Part shown: positions 7,928 to 16,049 of the stretch, one piece after another
How positions within the stretch are numbered: position 1 is the stretch's first letter
How the letters are laid out: each line of letters begins with the position of its first letter
NCBI GenBank assembly: GCA_963781725.1
Contig: CAWAGV010000001.1
Location: forward strand, 1,364,001 to 1,428,000
Length of the DNA: 64,000 nucleotides
Direction: 5' to 3'
Source: BOG-931 sp963781725
GTDB taxonomy: Bacteria; Pseudomonadota; Alphaproteobacteria; Rhizobiales; Xanthobacteraceae
Made by a program: the position numbers and the translations under genes
Notes under the pieces: generated by a model
The model's database searches: none
Told to the model about the DNA's origin: nothing
Seen by the model: only the letters and a program-made list of their open reading frames with translations

Positions 7928-9469
7928 TCAGACAGGTAGTGCAACTTCACAAGCCAATCCTTCGGGGCGCCAGTCGAAGCGTACGCCGCCTTTGGATTGC
8001 TGGATCATTTTTGCCACTATGCGCGTGCCAAAGCCTTCGCGGGTCGGCACGGTCACGGGCGGCCCGCCGATTTCGTTCCAGCGCAGAACAAGGCGTCCGT
8101 CTGATGTGCAAGCCCAGGTCACGGCAATTCGACCATCGCCGACCGACAACGCGCCATACTTGGCGGCATTGGTCGCCAGCTCGTGACAGACGACGGCAAC
8201 GATCTGCGCCGTATTCGGTTCAAGTAACAGTTTAGGTCCTTCGATACTGACGCGCGAACCGTCGCCTCTGCGGTAGGGAGCGAGTTCTTCGGTAACAAGC
8301 TCATGCAGTTCCGCCCCGGCCCAACGCGACTCGACGAACAAACGATGGACGTTCGCGAGAGCTTGAATGCGGCCTTCGACTGCCTTCTTGAATTCTGCGA
8401 CGTTTTCAGCCTGCGTCAGCTGGACCGCCGCATGAACGGTCGCGAGTATGTTTTTAGTTCTGTGCTCTGTCTCGCGAGCAAGATATGAGATTTTCTTTTC
8501 GGCTTGCCTGCGGTCGGTAATGTCGCGAGCGATCTTTGATGCACCGACAACTTTTCCGGCAGCATCCCTGATCGGAGAAACCGTCAGGGAAATGTCAAGC
8601 AGAACGCCGTCCTTTCGCACACGGACAGTCTCGTAATGGTCGACGCGCTCGCCGCGTCGGATACGTTCTATAATCGCAGGTTCTTCATTTTCCTGGCCTG
8701 GCGGAATTAAAATGGTCACCGGCTTGCCGATAGCTTCCTCCGGCTTATAGCCGAACACGTATTCGGCTGCGCCGTTCCAACTGGTTATGATGCCATTCAG
8801 GTCTTTGGTGACGATGGCGTCGTGCGAGTTTTCGACGACCGCAGCGGCGGCATGAACTTTGGTCAAAGAACCGAGTGCTTGATAAGCCGAGGCGGCAAAA
8901 GCGCCAAGGTCCGTCATCAATCGCAGGTCCTCCGAGTCGAAACGGCGGCCCAGGTCGTGCAGAATAACCCAAATCGTCCCGACCGCTTTGCCGTTGACAT
9001 AGAAGGGCATCAATAACGCTTCTTCCACCAACGGTGTAACCGGGGCGAAGTAATCGAAATCAAGTTCAGGGTGCGAGAACAGAAGCGCCGAATTGCAATC
9101 CAGCACAGTACCGCATGGTCCATATTCGCGCGGCGTGCCGCCGCCGACATGTTCGGCCCATCGCCCAACGACAACTGGCCAGTAGAACCGCTTCCCGTCA
9201 GGTTCCAACAAGCTGACCCCGGCTGACTGCGCGCCACACAGCGTCAAGGCGGTTTCGGCAAGCTTCCGCAAAACTCCATCAGGGGATGTGGTCAATTCCT
9301 CAGCTAGAGCAATCAGAGCGCAGCATTCGGCGGCGTAATCAGGAGTACGTGATGGGCGTTTGCTCAACTCGGCGGTCGATGAAGCTGAGCGGAGCGAAGG
9401 CCGGTTCAAATTGCGGCCAGACATTACACTTGTCGAAAGCCGGCCGTTTGCGTGCTCTGCGAGCGACAA
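7928..9469 (-). CDS. GAF-PAS HWE-family sensor histidine kinase (soluble)
   Basis: Encodes 513 aa if the TTG at 9469 is used; it has GGGAG 9 nt upstream. An ATG at 9424 would give 498 aa. No TM segment is visible. A GAF domain covers about residues 45-190 (LTLCGAQSAGVSLL) and a PAS domain about 205-315 (SHDAIVTKDLNGIITSWN, ending VVGASKIARDITDRRQAEK). The HWE dimerisation helix has EHRTKNILATVHA with the phospho-acceptor His. The ATPase domain has CHELATNAAKYGAL and the diagnostic W-x-E (LRWNEIGG). It follows a small gene by 6 bp and is probably co-transcribed with it. No response regulator is adjacent. Confidence 0.92.
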   Translation of the reverse strand: MSLAEHANGRLSTSVMSGRNLNRPSLRSASSTAELSKRPSRTPDYAAECCALIALAEELTTSPDGVLRKLAETALTLCGAQSAGVSLLEPDGKRFYWPVVVGRWAEHVGGGTPREYGPCGTVLDCNSALLFSHPELDFDYFAPVTPLVEEALLMPFYVNGKAVGTIWVILHDLGRRFDSEDLRLMTDLGAFAASAYQALGSLTKVHAAAAVVENSHDAIVTKDLNGIITSWNGAAEYVFGYKPEEAIGKPVTILIPPGQENEEPAIIERIRRGERVDHYETVRVRKDGVLLDISLTVSPIRDAAGKVVGASKIARDITDRRQAEKKISYLARETEHRTKNILATVHAAVQLTQAENVAEFKKAVEGRIQALANVHRLFVESRWAGAELHELVTEELAPYRRGDGSRVSIEGPKLLLEPNTAQIVAVVCHELATNAAKYGALSVGDGRIAVTWACTSDGRLVLRWNEIGGPPVTVPTREGFGTRIVAKMIQQSKGGVRFDWRPEGLACEVALPV

Positions 9470-9475
9470 CGGAAT

Positions 9476-9766
9476 TTACTCCCGTCCGGTGTTACCTGTG
9501 GCGATGCGCGCGGGCGCGTCTTCGTCCAAGCTAATACGCGCCGCCAAACCCGCTTCGTGAAGCACTCTGTCGCGGAGGCGCGTCGGGCTGCGTTCGCCAG
9601 TTTTTGCCAACTCGATGATGCGCACAGCCATTGCTTCTCTTGCTGCACTGTCCTTCTGCAGCCCGAGTTCCTTGCAAACTTCATCCAACGCCGTTGACAT
9701 TGCGGCAATGTCTTTGGGGTCGAAAACAATTTCTCGTTTACGCAAAAATGGAAGGATGGTTGCCAT
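9476..9766 (-). CDS. conserved small hypothetical protein, paralogue of the gene at 17048
   Basis: Encodes 96 aa, all soluble, helix-rich. The core FDPKDIAAMSTALDEVCKEL then RIIELAKTGERSP matches the core of the 99-aa protein at 17048-17347 (FEPEEIEVMTAAYEAALVDL, then GRGERDP), so the two are paralogues. The gene ends 6 bp before the TTG start of the HWE kinase on the same strand and likely shares its transcript. Function is unknown; proteins with this pattern are common in Bradyrhizobium relatives. Confidence 0.75.
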   Translation of the reverse strand: MATILPFLRKREIVFDPKDIAAMSTALDEVCKELGLQKDSAAREAMAVRIIELAKTGERSPTRLRDRVLHEAGLAARISLDEDAPARIATGNTGRE

Positions 9767-9887
9767 GATACGCCGCTCTTCTCCCTGCGGTCATCGGCAG
9801 CTTGGAGCCGACGGTAAAGTTGTCCGTCAGAAGAATAGGTCCGACAATCCGCTAAGAACTAAGTAGCGTGGGAATGAGTAGTTGCTG

Positions 9888-10151
9888 CTATTCGCGTGTT
9901 TTGCGCTGACTGAGCACGCCGTATTCGCTGGACTTGGTCCCTTCGATTGCGAGGTTCCCTGTCCCGGCCTCTGCTACCGAAAGCCCAAGACGAAACAGCT
10001 CCCGGACTGCGGCGGCTCGACTAGGCATCCTGTGCTCAAAGCGAAATGTATCTACCGCGCGTAATTCATCGCTATCGAGCATGATTTGAAGGCGCTCTTC
10101 TCTCAAAGCGCTTTCTGTATACCCATTACTTCCATTCTTTCCGTTCTTCAT
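9888..10151 (-). CDS. ribbon-helix-helix-like DNA-binding protein
   Basis: Encodes 87 aa. The segment ERLQIMLDSDEL (strand), RAVDTFRFEHR (helix) and MPSRAAAVRELFRLGL (helix) fits a ribbon-helix-helix fold as in small repressors and antitoxins. GGAG lies about 13 nt before the ATG at 10149-10151. No toxin gene is adjacent, so a free-standing regulator is more likely. Just upstream are repeated ACTTA/TAAGT half-sites (10172-10205) that could be its own operator. Confidence 0.7.
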   Translation of the reverse strand: MKNGKNGSNGYTESALREERLQIMLDSDELRAVDTFRFEHRMPSRAAAVRELFRLGLSVAEAGTGNLAIEGTKSSEYGVLSQRKTRE

Positions 10152-10171
10152 CGCATCCGCTCCGATGAGGG

Positions 10172-10205
10172 GACTTAGCCTAAGTCATCAAGTAGTGCAC
10201 TTACT
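10172..10205. promoter_or_regulatory. candidate operator for the ribbon-helix-helix gene
   Basis: GACTTA-GCC-TAAGTC at 10172-10186 is a perfect inverted repeat. It is followed by AAGT-AGTGC-ACTT at 10190-10202, giving several ACTTA/TAAGT half-sites within 34 bases, 20-55 bases upstream of the start. Ribbon-helix-helix proteins commonly bind such short repeated half-sites. Confidence 0.4.
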
Positions 10206-10420
10206 CATTTATGTCAATGACCCCATACCCAGTCTTTCGCGCCAAATACACCATTTTTCAGTATTTTTTTGCAGATTTCAGGCATTCCGCCCACCCCTCC
10301 GTTGCCGCTCGACTCCTTCCGCCGCAGGGCGCACACCTTTTCATCATCGACAGTGGCTCTCTGCGTAGGCGTCGGTGGCTGAGAGCGATCGCGCTCCCGC
10401 CTGCGAGCGAGGAGCGTCCT

Positions 10421-10600
10421 ATGACCGCTTACCAACCGGCCACGCCGCATTCGGATTCGATTGAACGACCGGATTGCCCCAAGTGCGCAACGAAGATGCG
10501 GCTTTTTGGTATAGAGGCCGAGCGCCCCGGTTACGAATTGCAGTCCTTCTCATGCCCGAAGTGCAATCACATCGAAACCAAGATCGGGAAAAGTGCGTAG
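10421..10600 (+). CDS. small zinc-ribbon protein
   Basis: Encodes 59 aa from the ATG at 10421, which has GAGGAG 7-12 nt upstream; the longer open frame from 10211 lacks support. Two Cys pairs, RPDCPKCATKM and SFSCPKCNHIE, form a treble-clef/zinc-ribbon pattern. Such small two-CxxC proteins are abundant in Bradyrhizobium relatives. Function is unknown; it may bind nucleic acid or serve as a metal-stabilised adaptor. Confidence 0.7.
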   Translation: MTAYQPATPHSDSIERPDCPKCATKMRLFGIEAERPGYELQSFSCPKCNHIETKIGKSA

Positions 10601-10915
10601 GGTGCCGTAGCTGGCGGCCAATTTTTTGCCACTCGAAATCTGCGGTCTTGGGTGATCCAATAGCGACTTTCTTAGCAGCCCGGCACGAGTCCGTTTGTGG
10701 CCCGAAACGGTCGCGCCGGTGGTCGGCTATGAAGTCCGCTTTCCAGAGCTAAAACGGACATCACGATCTAACCCTTTCGTAGCTGCTTTTGACCCAACCG
10801 TGACACTCGTTGGCAGTAGGGAAACACCCTGTTGGGGACTCGCCAGTTGCTCTGACTTGGCGCATGGTCGATTTTGTCTCCGACGTTGATCCTTCGGTAG
10901 GCGTCGGTCGCTGAG
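10601..10915. repeat. intergenic region carrying two palindromic repeat units
   Basis: Two units of the interspersed repeat are present. GTCCGTTTGTGGCCCGAAACGG lies at 10689-10710. A more symmetric unit with GTCCGCTTT and AAAACGGACAT arms lies at 10734-10761. A CGGTCGCGCCGG stretch follows the first unit and recurs at other copies (12252, 17400, 25756). No gene was seen. Confidence 0.55.
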
Positions 10916-12172
10916 ATGCCGGCTTGCCCAAAATGTTCGGCCCAGATGACGAACCCACCATCTGACCATAAAGAGCCAGTCGTTGAGTCTCCAACGAGTA
11001 ATAAATCGCCCGATGATCTAACGGGCCGTGCGCTGCGCCAACGGATTCGACAACAGGAACTCCTTGCCGAACTTGGAGTTCTGGCCCTGCAACGCACCGG
11101 CTTCATCGGCATACTCAATCACACCGCCCGTATAACGGCCGAAGGACTGGGCGCGGAATATTGCAAAGTTATGGAATACATGCCGGCCGAGAACCGCCTC
11201 CTGGTTTGCGCCGGAGTAGGCTGGGAAGAAGGGATTGTCGGCTCGGCAACTGTCGGGGCCGATCTGGCCTCTCCTGCCGGTTATGCCTTGCGCACTGGCA
11301 AGCCCGTTATTTCCAACCACCTCGAAAATGAGCAACGCTTCAGAACGCCGGAATTGCTTGTCGAACACGGTATTCGTCGCGCGATGAATGTTATTCTCCA
11401 AGGCGACGGAGCGCCGTTCGGCGTGCTGGAAGTGGACAGCACATCCGAAGGCGAGTTCGGCGAGCATGACATCGCTTTTTTACAAGGTGCTGCAAACATC
11501 CTGGGAATGGCGATCGAACAACAACAATATCAACGCAAGCTGCAAGCCGCTCTTGATCGCCATCAAGTCTTGCTCAGCGAAGTCAACCACCGCGTCAAGA
11601 ACAGCCTACAGGTGGTTTCGGCCATGCTTCACCTCCAAGCCAACTCGACTGGTGACCCGGCCTTAAGGGAACGACTCAAGGAAGCGTCAAGTCGCGTCAA
11701 TGCCGTTGGCCGTGCTTATGAGCGTCTCGCTTATAATGCCGACTACGAGAATATCGATTTGGTCGGGTATCTGCGCGAAGTTGTCAGCGATCTGGAGCCG
11801 ACCGTCGCTCCGTGCCAGATCCAGTTCGACGCAGCCGAGGAAATCCAGATCGCGGCTGACCGTGCCATCCTTGTGGGGCTTATCATCAACGAGTTGGTTT
11901 CAAACGCGGGAAAGTACGCTTATCCTATCGACACCGGTGGATTGATTTGGGTGGGCTTGTTTCAATCGGATAGAAATTCAATTTTGGTGTCGGTCCGCGA
12001 CGAAGGTGCTGGTCTGCCCCTTGGCTTTAATCCGTCGGCCGGCAAGGGGCTCGGCACGCGCCTGGTCAACGCACTTTCAAAGCAATTGGGTGCTGAACTA
12101 ACGCGGACGATGTCCCCCATTGGCACCAATTTCGTGCTGCACGTTCCACTGATTCCGGCCACGGTTAAATGA
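10916..12172 (+). CDS. GAF-domain HisKA_2 sensor histidine kinase (soluble)
   Basis: Encodes 418 aa from the ATG at 10916. A coiled segment (LRQRIRQQELLAELG) precedes a GAF domain (about residues 50-200; LGAEYCKVMEYMP, GVLEVDS). The HisKA_2 dimerisation box has SEVNHRVKNSLQVVSAML with the phospho-His, and the ATPase has LIINELVSNAGKYAY and a G-rich GKGLGTRLV loop. No TM segment is seen, so it senses a cytoplasmic signal. As with the kinase at 7928, no response regulator is adjacent. Kinases of this group often feed PhyR-type general stress signalling, which is not encoded in the window. Confidence 0.92.
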   Translation: MPACPKCSAQMTNPPSDHKEPVVESPTSNKSPDDLTGRALRQRIRQQELLAELGVLALQRTGFIGILNHTARITAEGLGAEYCKVMEYMPAENRLLVCAGVGWEEGIVGSATVGADLASPAGYALRTGKPVISNHLENEQRFRTPELLVEHGIRRAMNVILQGDGAPFGVLEVDSTSEGEFGEHDIAFLQGAANILGMAIEQQQYQRKLQAALDRHQVLLSEVNHRVKNSLQVVSAMLHLQANSTGDPALRERLKEASSRVNAVGRAYERLAYNADYENIDLVGYLREVVSDLEPTVAPCQIQFDAAEEIQIAADRAILVGLIINELVSNAGKYAYPIDTGGLIWVGLFQSDRNSILVSVRDEGAGLPLGFNPSAGKGLGTRLVNALSKQLGAELTRTMSPIGTNFVLHVPLIPATVK

Positions 12173-12230
12173 TTGCTTCACACCACAATCGCTTGAGCGA
12201 AACCGTTGGGCGTTTTTCAATCGACCTTTG

Positions 12231-12290
12231 ATGTCTCTTAGTGGCCCAAACCGGTCGCGCCGGCTGGTCGAGTTCATGTCCGTTATTGAA
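12231..12290. repeat. interspersed palindromic repeat, diverged copy
   Basis: ATGTCTCTTAGTGGCCCA then AACCGGTCGCGCCGG, followed by ATGTCCGTT at 12276-12284. It combines the palindrome with the CCGGTCGCGCCG tail. The rest of 12173-12511 shows no convincing gene. Confidence 0.45.
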
Positions 12291-12511
12291 GGTTTCGCCG
12301 CCGCGCCTGCTGGTTACCGGCAAGTCAATTCCTGACCCATCGCGTCGTTTCATATGTAGCGGATTTCCGGCAACGCTTTCTTTCGAAGTCGCCTCCGGGG
12401 CCAAATCGTCGCCGCATTGACACGGGGCAATGTTGCCATCCAAATTCTCATTAGGATTGGTGTTCTTCGGGGCGCAGTTCATCGATGATTTCGATCAATA
12501 CGGGGGTAGCT

Positions 12512-13102
12512 ATGAGGAGTCGTTTTACAGTCGGCTTGCCGATGCGTGTTCGTGTGGCGCGAAAGCATCGACGACTGCTCATCGGCACACTGGCGTTGGC
12601 ATTGTTTGGGCTGTGTAATGCGGCATGGGCCGAGCCGGTTCGTATCGTGGCGCTCGGAGCCAGCAACACCAATGGCGCGGGCGTCGGCGCGGCAGCAGCG
12701 TGGCCGGCACAACTGGAAAGAATGTTGCGGGCCAAGGGTTATGACGTGACCATCGCGGTCGCGGCCGTGAACGGCGACACCAGCGCCGGCATTCTAAGCC
12801 GTGCCGACAGCGCAGTAAGCCCGGGAACCAAGATCGTGATCTTCGATCTAGGAAAGGACAACGATCAGAAGCATGGAATTTCCGAGGCGCAGACCGCCGC
12901 CAACGGAGCGGCGATCGCAGCCCGCATTCGCGCCCATGGCGCCGTCCCCATTCAGGCGCACTACATCAGCATTGCCGGCGCCATGCATTCCGCCAAGGGC
13001 GACTATCAGGAAGGCGGCTTTCATCTTACCGCCGGTGCCCACGCACACGTTGCTGCCGTGCTGCTGCCGCAAGTTGTTGCCGCTTTGGGCAGAAAACGAT
13101 GA
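12512..13102 (+). CDS. secreted SGNH/GDSL-type hydrolase (arylesterase-like)
   Basis: Encodes 196 aa from the ATG at 12512 with GGGG upstream; 12485 is an alternative start. A signal peptide (LLIGTLALALFGLCNAAWA) precedes VRIVALGASNTNGAG, the block I nucleophile motif with Ser51. A GKDND segment stands where GxND is usual, and the C-terminal block reads EGGFHLTAGAHAHVA. In typical members this block is DGxHLT; here the Asp is Gly, so the Ser-His pair may act without the Asp. The substrate is unknown. It lies 95 bp upstream of the TIR-SUMF1 gene on the same strand. Confidence 0.75.
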   Translation: MRSRFTVGLPMRVRVARKHRRLLIGTLALALFGLCNAAWAEPVRIVALGASNTNGAGVGAAAAWPAQLERMLRAKGYDVTIAVAAVNGDTSAGILSRADSAVSPGTKIVIFDLGKDNDQKHGISEAQTAANGAAIAARIRAHGAVPIQAHYISIAGAMHSAKGDYQEGGFHLTAGAHAHVAAVLLPQVVAALGRKR

Positions 13103-13197
13103 GCGGATCGACGCCGCCTCGGTGAAATCTTTGCCGCCCGTCAAACGAGTTGCGTCCCGTGGCCGTCCCGACGAACGTGCTCTTTGAAAAGGCAAAC

Positions 13198-14694
13198 ATG
13201 ACGGGACCGTTCAAGTACCGGGCCTTTCTGTCCTACAGCCATGCCGACACGCCCGTAGCTAAGCGAGTTCACGGACGCCTGGAGGCCTTTCGGTTCGACA
13301 AGGATCTGATCGGGCGCGAGACCCCGCGTGGGCCGATTCCGGAAACACTGCGGCCGATATTCCGAGATCGCTTGGAATTTGAGACCGGTCGTTCGCTGAT
13401 GGACGCAACTATCGAGGCGCTCGACCAATCGGCAGCGCTGATCGTTCTCGGTTCGCCCGACGCGGCACGCAGCAAATACGTCAACGAGGAACTGCGGCAA
13501 TTCAAGGCGCGGCATCCCGACCGGCCGGTGATTCCGCTGATCGTGAGGGGCGGCTCGGGCGATCCGATGAAGGAGTGCTTCCCGCCGGCGTTGAGTTTAG
13601 CGACTGGCGATGATGCGACGATCGCGGCCGCCGGCGACGTCCTGGCCTCCGATCTGCGCGAGGAAGGCGACGGGATCGATCTTGCGCTCGCCAAGGTAAT
13701 CGCCCGGCTTATCGGGCTCGCCCCCGACGAGGTGTATCGCCGGGCCGAACGTGAGCGCAGGATTCAGCGTCGCCGCGTGCGGCAAGTGCAAGCGGTAATC
13801 TACGCGCTACTGCTGGCAGTCATCGGTGGCCTCATTGGTTGGATCAACCAGGACTACCTTAAAGAGCGGATAAACTGGTTCCTCACCATGCGACCATACA
13901 TGCTTGCGCAAGTCCGGCCTTACGTACTCAGTGCGGCAGCCGAATACGCACTGCGGCCATTCGACAGTTTTAAGGAATGCGCCAAGGACTGCCCTGACAT
14001 GATCGTCATCCCGGCCGGCACGTTCGCGATGGGATCGCTGGCGACTGAAAAGGGACGCTTCGACAATGAAGGTCCCGTGCATGAGGTGAGGATCGCCAAG
14101 CCCTTTGCCGTGTCGAAATTCGACGTGACGTTTGATCAGTGGGATGCCTGCGTCGCCGTCGGCGGATGTGTCGCGGCGCCCGACGGTGGCTATGGTCGGG
14201 GCACCAGGCCAGTCATCAACGTCACCTGGCGCGGCGCTCTCCAGTACGTGGAATGGTTCGCCAAGATGACCGGCAAGCCTTATCGCATGCTCACAGAGGT
14301 GGAGTGGGAATATGCGGCGCGCGCCGGGACGACGAGCGCCTATTTCTGGGGTGGAGAAGTCGGCGTCGGCAACGCCAACTGCGACGGTTGCGGCAGCCAA
14401 TGGGATCGGAAGGGATCGGCACCGGTCGGATCGTTCAAGCCCAACGCCTTCGGGCTCTACGATATGGCGGGCAATGTGTGGGAATGGCTGGCGGACTGCT
14501 ATCATGACAATTACCAGGGGGCGCCGACAGACGACACCATCTGGAGCAGCGAGGATTGTGAGCGCCACGTCGTGCGCGCCGGGTCATGGCTGTTCGCGCC
14601 ACAGTTCGCCCGCTCGGCAAGCCGTTACAGATACGCGACCGACGTGCGTGTCGGTCATCTCGGACTGCGATTGGCGAGAACGCTCACGCCTTAG
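13198..14694 (+). CDS. TIR domain - transmembrane helix - SUMF1/FGE-like domain fusion
   Basis: Encodes 498 aa from the ATG at 13198. Residues 5-175 form a TIR domain: YRAFLSYSHADTPVAK, a region ending DQSAALIVLGSPDAARS, and KYVNEELRQF, where Glu98 fits the NADase catalytic position. A basic stretch (RRAERERRIQRRRVRQ) leads into one TM helix at about 199-217. Residues 264-493 are a formylglycine-generating-enzyme-like domain: MIVIPAGTFAMGS, EVEWEYAARAGT, FGLYDMAGNVWEW, VRAGSW, GLRLAR. The Cys pair used by true FGE is absent (AGSWLFAPQFARSASR), so the domain is probably a sensor or binder. A membrane-anchored NAD-consuming effector or signalling protein is plausible but inferred. Confidence 0.85.
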   Translation: MTGPFKYRAFLSYSHADTPVAKRVHGRLEAFRFDKDLIGRETPRGPIPETLRPIFRDRLEFETGRSLMDATIEALDQSAALIVLGSPDAARSKYVNEELRQFKARHPDRPVIPLIVRGGSGDPMKECFPPALSLATGDDATIAAAGDVLASDLREEGDGIDLALAKVIARLIGLAPDEVYRRAERERRIQRRRVRQVQAVIYALLLAVIGGLIGWINQDYLKERINWFLTMRPYMLAQVRPYVLSAAAEYALRPFDSFKECAKDCPDMIVIPAGTFAMGSLATEKGRFDNEGPVHEVRIAKPFAVSKFDVTFDQWDACVAVGGCVAAPDGGYGRGTRPVINVTWRGALQYVEWFAKMTGKPYRMLTEVEWEYAARAGTTSAYFWGGEVGVGNANCDGCGSQWDRKGSAPVGSFKPNAFGLYDMAGNVWEWLADCYHDNYQGAPTDDTIWSSEDCERHVVRAGSWLFAPQFARSASRYRYATDVRVGHLGLRLARTLTP

Positions 14695-14837
14695 CAATGG
14701 CGCTAGGCATCGCCGATCGGGTTTGGACTATCGGCGACTTGCTGGACGCCGCGCTTGCTGCCGAACCTCCAAAGCCCACTCCGACCGCGCCGGATCGGCG
14801 GCGGCAGTTCCGGGTAATTCCCGGTGGAAAGTCGTAA
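14695..14837 (+). pseudogene. tail fragment of an IS1-like transposase
   Basis: Translation gives MALGIADRVWTIGDLLDAAL, then PTPTAPDRRRQFRVIPGG, near identical to the last ~45 residues of the IS1-like remnant ending at 16024. It begins exactly at the stop codon of the TIR-SUMF1 gene (ACGCC-TTAGCAATGGCGC against ACGCCAGCAATCGCGC in the other copy). The insertion may therefore have set the present C-terminus of that gene. Confidence 0.65.
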
Positions 14838-14871
14838 TCCACAGGCACTATTACAGTTCGAAATCTAAAAT

Positions 14872-15255
14872 CTAGAAGACGGGCGTAACCTTCTTGCAAC
14901 TCCATTCTGTCGAAGCCGCCAAGGGGCCGCCCATCTGATTTGGGGAGTTTTGCGTTAGCGCGCCACTATTCCGGTCCAGCGTGTACGCAGGGGCGTTAAC
15001 GACCAATGGCCCCCATGTCACTTTATCCGCTGTGATCGTCGCTCGGCTTGTGGGGACATCTTTGCGCGAAAAATCGGTTGTCCAGGCAGCCGCCGTGCCG
15101 GCAGTTGTGTCGATGCTGACATTAAGCCCCCAAGCGCCAGTAGCACCGCCCTGATGGCAAAGGAGATCGATTGTGGCGGCTTCTGCTAAAGAGGACTGCG
15201 TGATCGACGCTCCAAAAATTAGCGCCAGTCCTGCAAAGCGTCTCAGTCGAATCAT
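14872..15255 (-). CDS. secreted hypothetical protein
   Basis: Encodes 127 aa from the ATG at 15253-15255, with GGGAG 7 nt upstream. A signal peptide (RLRRFAGLALIFGASITQSSLAEAA) is followed by a small beta-rich domain with two Cys (LLCHQGG and WSCKK) likely forming a disulfide. I do not recognise a named family. It sits between two IS1-like remnants and may have been carried or stranded by them. Confidence 0.65.
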   Translation of the reverse strand: MIRLRRFAGLALIFGASITQSSLAEAATIDLLCHQGGATGAWGLNVSIDTTAGTAAAWTTDFSRKDVPTSRATITADKVTWGPLVVNAPAYTLDRNSGALTQNSPNQMGGPLAASTEWSCKKVTPVF

Positions 15256-15408
15256 TTGCAACTCCCAATCAACCCTGATGTGTCGAACACTACGAACGCA
15301 GGGCCTATAGGGCCCCGCGTCGCATCGTAGGCGCTCCGCAGGCCGCCCTGTTTGAACCCGATATTTTATCTCCTAGCTGGTCGGCAGCCGCTCGACAACG
15401 CTGTCGGC

Positions 15409-16024
15409 ATGGCCGGGACACAAAAGGCGATCATTTCTTATCGAGTTCGATAAACGTGACACCGACAACACGATGTCTTTTGTCCAAGACTTGCGCGAAC
15501 GGGTCATTGGTCAGCCTGAAATCAGCACTGACGGCTTCCATCCTTATAAACTGGCAATTCGCAACGTGTTCGGCGAACGCGCCGTTCATGGCACGATCGT
15601 AAAGACCTTGAGCGTAACTGATTTACGCAAGGATGCGGCGCACAGGTACAGCCCTGCGGCAGTAGTAGCAGTAAGCCGTGAGGTAATTTCTGGCGAGCCT
15701 GAGCATATCTCAACGTCATACGTTGAGCGGCAAAACCTGTCGCTTCGCATGGCGTCAAAACGCTTTGCGCGATTGAGCAACGGCTTTTCAAAGCGCCTTG
15801 ATTGCCATGCCGCCGCCGTCAGTTTGTACGTCGCTCACTACAATCTTTGCCGCGTGCATGAGTCTTTGCGCGAAACGCCAGCAATCGCGCTTGGCATCGC
15901 GGATCATGTTTGGTCGATTGGCGAACTGATTGATGCGGCCTTAATCGCTGTGCCGCCGTTGCCGACGCCTACCGCGCCGGATCGTCGGCGGCAGTTCCGG
16001 GTAATAGAAGGCGGGCGAAACTAA
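15409..16024 (+). pseudogene. decayed IS1-family-like transposase, 3' part
   Basis: The longest open frame (15473-16024, 183 aa) matches the C-terminal half of IS1-type transposases: DLRERVIGQPEISTDGFHPY, EPEHISTSYVERQNLSLRM (catalytic Glu region), RRVHE-like CRVHESLRETPAIALGIAD and the PTAPDRRRQFRV tail. Upstream, AGTQKAIISYRVR reads in another frame and joins DKRDTDNT after a single-base shift near 15446. The N-terminal half is missing, so it is inactive. Confidence 0.7.
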
Positions 16025-16049
16025 TCCCATGAAAATGCTATAACGTGGC

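Noticed and set aside
12165..12482. 105-residue minus-strand frame between the kinase and SGNH genes
   Set aside because: No ribosome binding site or family pattern; it reads through a copy of the interspersed repeat.
13198..14694. TIR-SUMF1 gene as part of a known multi-gene defence system (Thoeris, CBASS, retron)
   Set aside because: No partner genes of those systems (ThsA-like, cyclase, reverse transcriptase) are adjacent, so I report only the fusion protein.
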